Assembly (NCBI GenBank): GCA_004366195.1
Contig: SIRV01000390.1
Location: 1 to 6,254 of the forward strand
Length of the DNA: 6,254 nt
From: Actinomycetota bacterium
GTDB lineage: Bacteria > Actinomycetota > UBA4738 > HRBIN12
Direction of reading: 5' to 3'
The position numbers and the translations under genes were made by a program. The notes under the pieces are model-generated. The model had not been told where the DNA came from. It saw only the letters and a program-made list of their open reading frames with translations, and searched no databases. Positions 5,795 to 6,254 of the stretch are shown in pieces; position 1 is the first letter of the stretch; each line of letters opens with the position of its first letter.

Positions 5795-6254
5795 TCACTC
5801 CCCGGTGGGGCCGGTCGGACCGGTCGGCGATGGGCTCGCCCCCGGGTACAGCACGACCCTCGTCCCCGGCGCGACCTCGGTGCCGGGGGGCGGGTCCTGC
5901 TGGGCGACCTTGTTGCCGAGGGGGCAGGCGGGGTTGATCGAGACGGGCTCGTCGGAGATCACGGGCTCGAGGCCGGCGCGGACGAGCTCGTTCTGGGCGG
6001 AGGAGAAGCTCTGGCAGCGGACCTCGGGCACGATCACGGAGCCGGGGCCGGTGGAGACGATGATCGCGACCTCGGACCGGTACGGCGCCGCGGTGCCGGC
6101 CGGCGGGTCGGTGCCGATCACGCGGCCGACGTCGATCGTGCCGCTCGGCTCCTCGCGCACCCCGGCGACGACGAAGCCGAGGGCCTCGAGCGCGGCCCGC
6201 GCCTCCCCCTCCGTCATGCCGGTGGTGGGCGGGATCGTCACGGTCTGCGGCGGG
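5795..6254 (-). CDS. PASTA-domain protein, C-terminal part, probably a PknB-type Ser/Thr kinase
   Basis: The frame is open to the window edge and ends with TGA at 5797-5795, giving 152 visible residues. Two PASTA domains are seen. The first contains the typical start MTEGEARAALEALGF, then VGRVIGTDPPAGT and VAIIVSTGP. The second runs from VIVPEVRCQSFSSAQNEL through VAQQDPPPGTEVAPGT to VVLYPG. PASTA domains bind cell-wall fragments outside the cell and usually end PknB-type kinases or class A penicillin-binding proteins; which of these lies upstream is outside the window. The second domain has two Cys (visible residues 80 and 110) that could pair. The protein ends in a short Pro/Thr/Gly tail (SPSPTGPTGPTGE), a low-complexity wall-type tail. 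A GTG at 6241-6239 could be read as a start, but it falls inside the first PASTA domain, and the frame reads PPQT before it, so the gene is truncated by the window edge. Confidence 0.88.
   Translation of the reverse strand, partial: PPQTVTIPPTTGMTEGEARAALEALGFVVAGVREEPSGTIDVGRVIGTDPPAGTAAPYRSEVAIIVSTGPGSVIVPEVRCQSFSSAQNELVRAGLEPVISDEPVSINPACPLGNKVAQQDPPPGTEVAPGTRVVLYPGASPSPTGPTGPTGE

Noticed and set aside
4041..5798. 585-codon minus-strand frame over the ThyX-like gene, reaching across the gap to coxB
   Set aside because: Out of frame with the ThyX-like protein, whose motifs are clear; the product is Arg/Gly/Pro-rich and lacks any recognisable domain.
5798..5840. Repeat of GGTCGGACCGGTCGG type bases near the end of the PASTA gene
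   Set aside because: It is explained as codons of the short Gly-Pro-Thr tail of the PASTA protein, not an independent DNA repeat.

Overview
The window is GC-rich DNA that reads as one run of tightly packed genes on the minus strand, so transcription runs from high to low coordinates. Start codons include GTG, and several genes overlap or abut with strong purine-rich ribosome binding sites. GC richness, a PASTA protein that looks like the tail of a PknB-type kinase, a short five-helix CoxC, a 72-residue subunit IV and an A2-type CoxA suggest an Actinomycetota-like bacterium, perhaps a deep-branching or uncultured lineage. Chloroflexota cannot be excluded. The organism assignment is inference.

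Layout in transcription order. (1) 6253-5795: C-terminal part of a protein with two PASTA domains, probably the extracellular end of a Ser/Thr kinase. (2) 5788-4172: a 538-residue protein with two ThyX-like domains, each keeping a different part of the ThyX signature. (3) 4171-4030: a gap of about 140 bases with two overlapping small hairpins and no promoter I can recognise. (4) 4029-295: a terminal oxidase operon in the order coxB, coxA, subunit IV, coxC, joined by an ATGA overlap (B/A), TAG directly followed by ATG (A/IV) and a one-base gap (IV/C). (5) 249-106: a 47-codon one-helix membrane peptide of unknown function. (6) 105-1: the start of another unrecognised gene running off the window.

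The oxidase is the most interesting part. Subunit II carries a complete CuA site and then a fused second cupredoxin domain with a full type 1 (blue) copper ligand set, in the place where caa3 oxidases carry cytochrome c. Subunit I has all heme and CuB ligands and the active-site Tyr, so it should be an oxygen reductase. It has the A2-type YSHPxVY motif in place of the helix VI Glu, lacks the K-channel Lys and Ser, has Gln where the His ligand of the Mg site normally sits, and has two extra N-terminal membrane segments. The inferred picture is a membrane oxidase with its own copper electron-entry domain and a non-canonical proton route. Electrons would pass from a donor to blue copper, CuA, heme a and then heme a3/CuB.
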